Assembly: GCA_013397115.1 (NCBI GenBank)
Contig: VWZW01002332.1
Coordinates: 1 to 64,000 of the forward strand
Length of the DNA: 64,000 bases
Origin: Edolisoma coerulescens
Lineage: Eukaryota; Chordata; Aves; Passeriformes; Campephagidae
Direction of reading: 5' to 3'
The number at the start of each line of letters is the position of its first letter. Position 1 is the first letter of the stretch. The position numbers were made by a program, and so were the translations under genes. Of the stretch, positions 61,040 to 64,000 are shown piece by piece. Under the pieces are notes generated by a model. The model did not search any database. It had not been told where the DNA came from and was given only the letters and a program-made list of their open reading frames with translations.

Positions 61040-64000
61040 CACTCACACTCACATTTCTTTAACGCCACATCTAGTTTCTCACCTCCAACAGTATTCTTCT
61101 GCAGAATGAGAAAATGTTTAAATTCCCTAGAAGAGAAAAATAAAGCAAATGGTTTTCCTGTCAGCTGCACTTGTCACACATTTTCTGTAGGGTAATAACT
61201 ATTCTTACATCTCAGACTTCATCTAGCACTCCTAGAAATATACTTCACAAAGGTATAATTCTTCTGTCAGACACAAGTTATAGACACAGCTCTGTCTTTG
61301 TCTGGCTTTGTCTATTGCATGAATTTTGTGCTGAGGTTGATTAGTATAAGAACAGATTGGATTAAATCAACTCAGTCCCACTATACTGAACCAAAAGGTG
61401 TTTTATTCTCCAAAACCAATCTATTACCTACTCTTTTTATAAGTTTAATGCTACCTTACTTCGGCTATTTAAAATAATGAGGCAGATTTAGTATAAACTT
61501 ATTTTCTAGGGTCCGTCTACAAGTTATATTACAAGCTTAGGCTAGCCAATTATTCTTCTAAAAATCTTGGGCTTATCCTTAAGAACAGTCTTGTTCCCTT
61601 TGTTTTAAAATTTAATCTCTCATGGAATATTCATGAGTTCATTGGACAGTCAAGATGCAAAGCAGCAAGCAGTACTAAGCAGAGGGGGACCATGTGGAGA
61701 AATCTGCTCCTGCTAAGCTCAGTCTAAGCCCTGATGCATGGACTGCTGGGGAGCTTCCTCGGTGCGTTGTCTATGTTATTACTCTATCCAGGGCTGAAAA
61801 CAATTCCTGTAGAATTTTCTGCTGAACACACAGCTGGAAAGACAATTTTCATGCTGTACAAATTTTCTTTTTGAAGGTATTTCATTAATTTTTCTGTTGT
61901 TTCCTGCACTATCACCTTTCTGCATCTTGTATCAATTATGGCAATTCCCAAGCAAAGCTCTGTGAAGTTCCAAGCAGTGCATATGCTCTTACAAGAGATT
62001 TAGAGGAAGGTTTCTGTGATAGACTGCAGTTCCCTGTTGACATCAATGAGATTCAAAGTTAGATAGGGTTATAGCAAGTGAATTATGAAAATGAGTAGAT
62101 TTGTTCAGTAGCTTCCCTTTCATATCAAGGTATTAGTAATATTTACTTTTTTACTTGGAGTTCTGTTTCAACATAATTTCCTGCAAAGGAACATATTCTT
62201 CAGCAAATTTTGTGGCCTGGGAATCTGAATATCAGCAAGAATTAAACAATGTATGATAAGGATTCCTTTTGCCTTCATTTTAGGTGTTCTGAAAAAGTAT
62301 TTACCGCATAATAGATCAAAGCTCTTTATTTTCTTTAAGGGTTCATTATGGAGGTCTACATTGCGTGTCAATAATGGACAGTTCCACAGAGCTACGCACG
62401 GCACACAATCACATGATTACACATGATAAAATGAAATATTCTTTCAGGGTCTTGATACAACGTTTCCTTTATGTAATGGAAAGGGACTTCTAAGCTTTTC
62501 AAGAGCAGACAAATTATATTTTTCTGGGATCAGGCAAAGTATCGAGAAACCTTGCAATCAATAATTCAATTTACCATTTCTCAGAATTAATCCTTTTCTT
62601 AATGACTTTTTTCCCCCTTGCATTGATACGGAGTCTAGATAGAGCTGCAAGACTGCAAAGTCAAAGAAATATATTATTTCCATGTTGGAAATGATAATGG
62701 TGAAAATAATTCAGACTGACTGAAGACAGAGACAACACCTCAAACTAGGGCAGTTCATGGCTATTATAATTATTTTTAAATACTTGGTGTCAGAGGAGCA
62801 AGGGGGTGTATACCAGCAGTTAAATTTCCATACAATGCTGTAGTGATCTTTGGCAAAGCAGAAATGATGGATAAAACAGATTCATTGGCTCTGCTGGAGA
62901 TTAATGAGAATTCTTAGAGCTGAAGGTAAATCTATGTGCAGAGAAATTTATAATCATGATCTTGATCTTGGTAAGACAGAGTAGGAACTGGGTGCTCTGC
63001 CACATTAGAATACTTTCAGGAAAATCTGTATGTTGGGCAGGATAAGTCCTTGCTTCCTTGGAATCAGCTTTTGTTTCCTCTCTGCAGTGAGCACAGTGGC
63101 AATGTGCTTTGTATTACACATCTATTGAGGATGGCAAGCTCTGGGTGATGGTGCCATGTAAGCACAGATTAAGGGTTTGTTGGTCTGTTGTTTTCTTTGT
63201 AAGGATATCATGGATCTAGACCACTGCTACCAAGAGTAAAATAAAAGAGTTATATGAAACAAAAAATTAAACTCTCAGTTCCCTAACAAGGGAGTACCGT
63301 CTAGAAAAGCTCAGTGGAACAGAGAGAGACAGGGAAAAAAATCAAGAAGTAATTTTTTAAATTAATAGATATTTACAATACTAGTAGCCTAAAAAAAATT
63401 AAAAATAGAATCTTGCTTCTGTGAAGGCTCCTTGTGCCCTGTCCACAGAGCTAGACATATTTGTCAATTATTGGCAATTTGGTCCCCAAAATTAATTTTA
63501 GAGTGGTACAAATTATTACCACATTTATAAGAAAAGAGGATTTTCAATTTTTAAAATATACTTAATGTTTTTTTAAAATATGGATCCAAACATCTCATTT
63601 TGACAGCTCTAACACAATATTTTAAATTTTTTTTAGAAATTTGGTTTTTAAGTTTCTAAATAGAAAGGAAAAAATGTTTCAGTATTTTGGAGGCAAATTA
63701 ATCATTTTCAGACTGATACAGCAGCAGTTTATTTTAGCCTATTTTTTTTCAAAATATACAAATAAAATACATTCCTCCTCTCAAAATGATATGTAAAGCG
63801 GATTTCATTTTAAGCGCATTCAATTCACTGTTTTGTGATACTTCAGATACTGGAGTTCTCAGAAATGTCTGCCTTGGCCCAGGGTCCCCTAATTTTTCAA
63901 AGTCCCAGAACCGCAAAAAATCCAAGTGAATTCCAGTGAAAAAGAGCCATCAGCTCAGCAGAAGTTAGCTGAACTTAAGTTGTTCTCAATTAACTATATT
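61040..64000. other. AT-rich non-coding DNA, nothing firmly recognised
   Basis: About 3 kb to the window end. I see no gene. The part at 61340-61800 changes composition (a GC-richer stretch at 61660-61770 next to AT-rich sequence) and could be an old LTR, but no diagnostic block was recognised. Confidence 0.45.

Noticed and set aside
1..64000. CRISPR arrays, operons, tRNA/rRNA genes or other prokaryotic features
   Set aside because: No regularly spaced identical repeats, no compact co-directional ORFs and no RNA gene signatures. CR1 and ERVL-type repeats show it is avian nuclear DNA.

Overview
This is a stretch of bird nuclear DNA with no recognisable host protein-coding exon, tRNA or rRNA. 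The avian assignment rests on at least nine fragments of CR1 LINE retrotransposons. Several of these end in the avian CR1 3' octamer repeat (ATTCTATG-type units, read on the plus strand as agaatcat/agaatcac), and their decayed reading frames give recognisable CR1 ORF2 protein. Several solo LTRs resemble avian ERVL-type families. The background is AT-rich and intron- or desert-like. None of the open reading frames looks like a host gene; the longer ones are antisense or shadow frames inside transposable elements.

Layout. 1-8.5 kb is AT-rich DNA with one minus-strand LTR (family A, ~4.66-5.16 kb) apparently inserted in a short CR1 3' end. At 8.5-9.1 kb there is a plus-strand family A LTR. At 11.3-12.0 kb there is a CR1 reverse-transcriptase fragment. 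From 12.1 to 17.2 kb there is a nested locus: a minus-strand CR1 interrupted by a solo LTR of about 1 kb (family C) with a clean 5-bp target duplication. The record of this locus is inflated by about 2.45 kb, because overlapping contig ends were laid head to tail around four single N bases. At 21.3-22.4 kb there is a 1.1-kb plus-strand LTR (family B) with an internal minisatellite. At 26.3-27.0 kb there is CR1, at 27.8-28.4 kb a minus-strand family A LTR, and at 30.2 kb a 50-bp CR1 stub. At 36.8-37.9 kb there are two CR1 fragments in opposite orientations. At 40.1-41.0 kb there is a CR1 that keeps the start of ORF2 but has lost most of its middle. At 44.6-45.5 kb a CR1 is followed by a fourth LTR type (family D). 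At 49.8-50.8 kb there is CR1, and at 60.5-61.0 kb a plus-strand family A LTR. The rest is simple repeats (poly-A/T, AAG, GGTT, TTGCC) and unassigned DNA.

No operon, CRISPR, defence system or novel protein system is visible. The points of real interest are the false duplication at 12.1-16.3 kb, the datable nesting of LTR C inside CR1, the unusual architecture of LTR C (GC-rich, with an apparently very long R region), and the internally deleted CR1 at 40-41 kb. Family letters A-D are local labels; I could not compare them with a repeat library.
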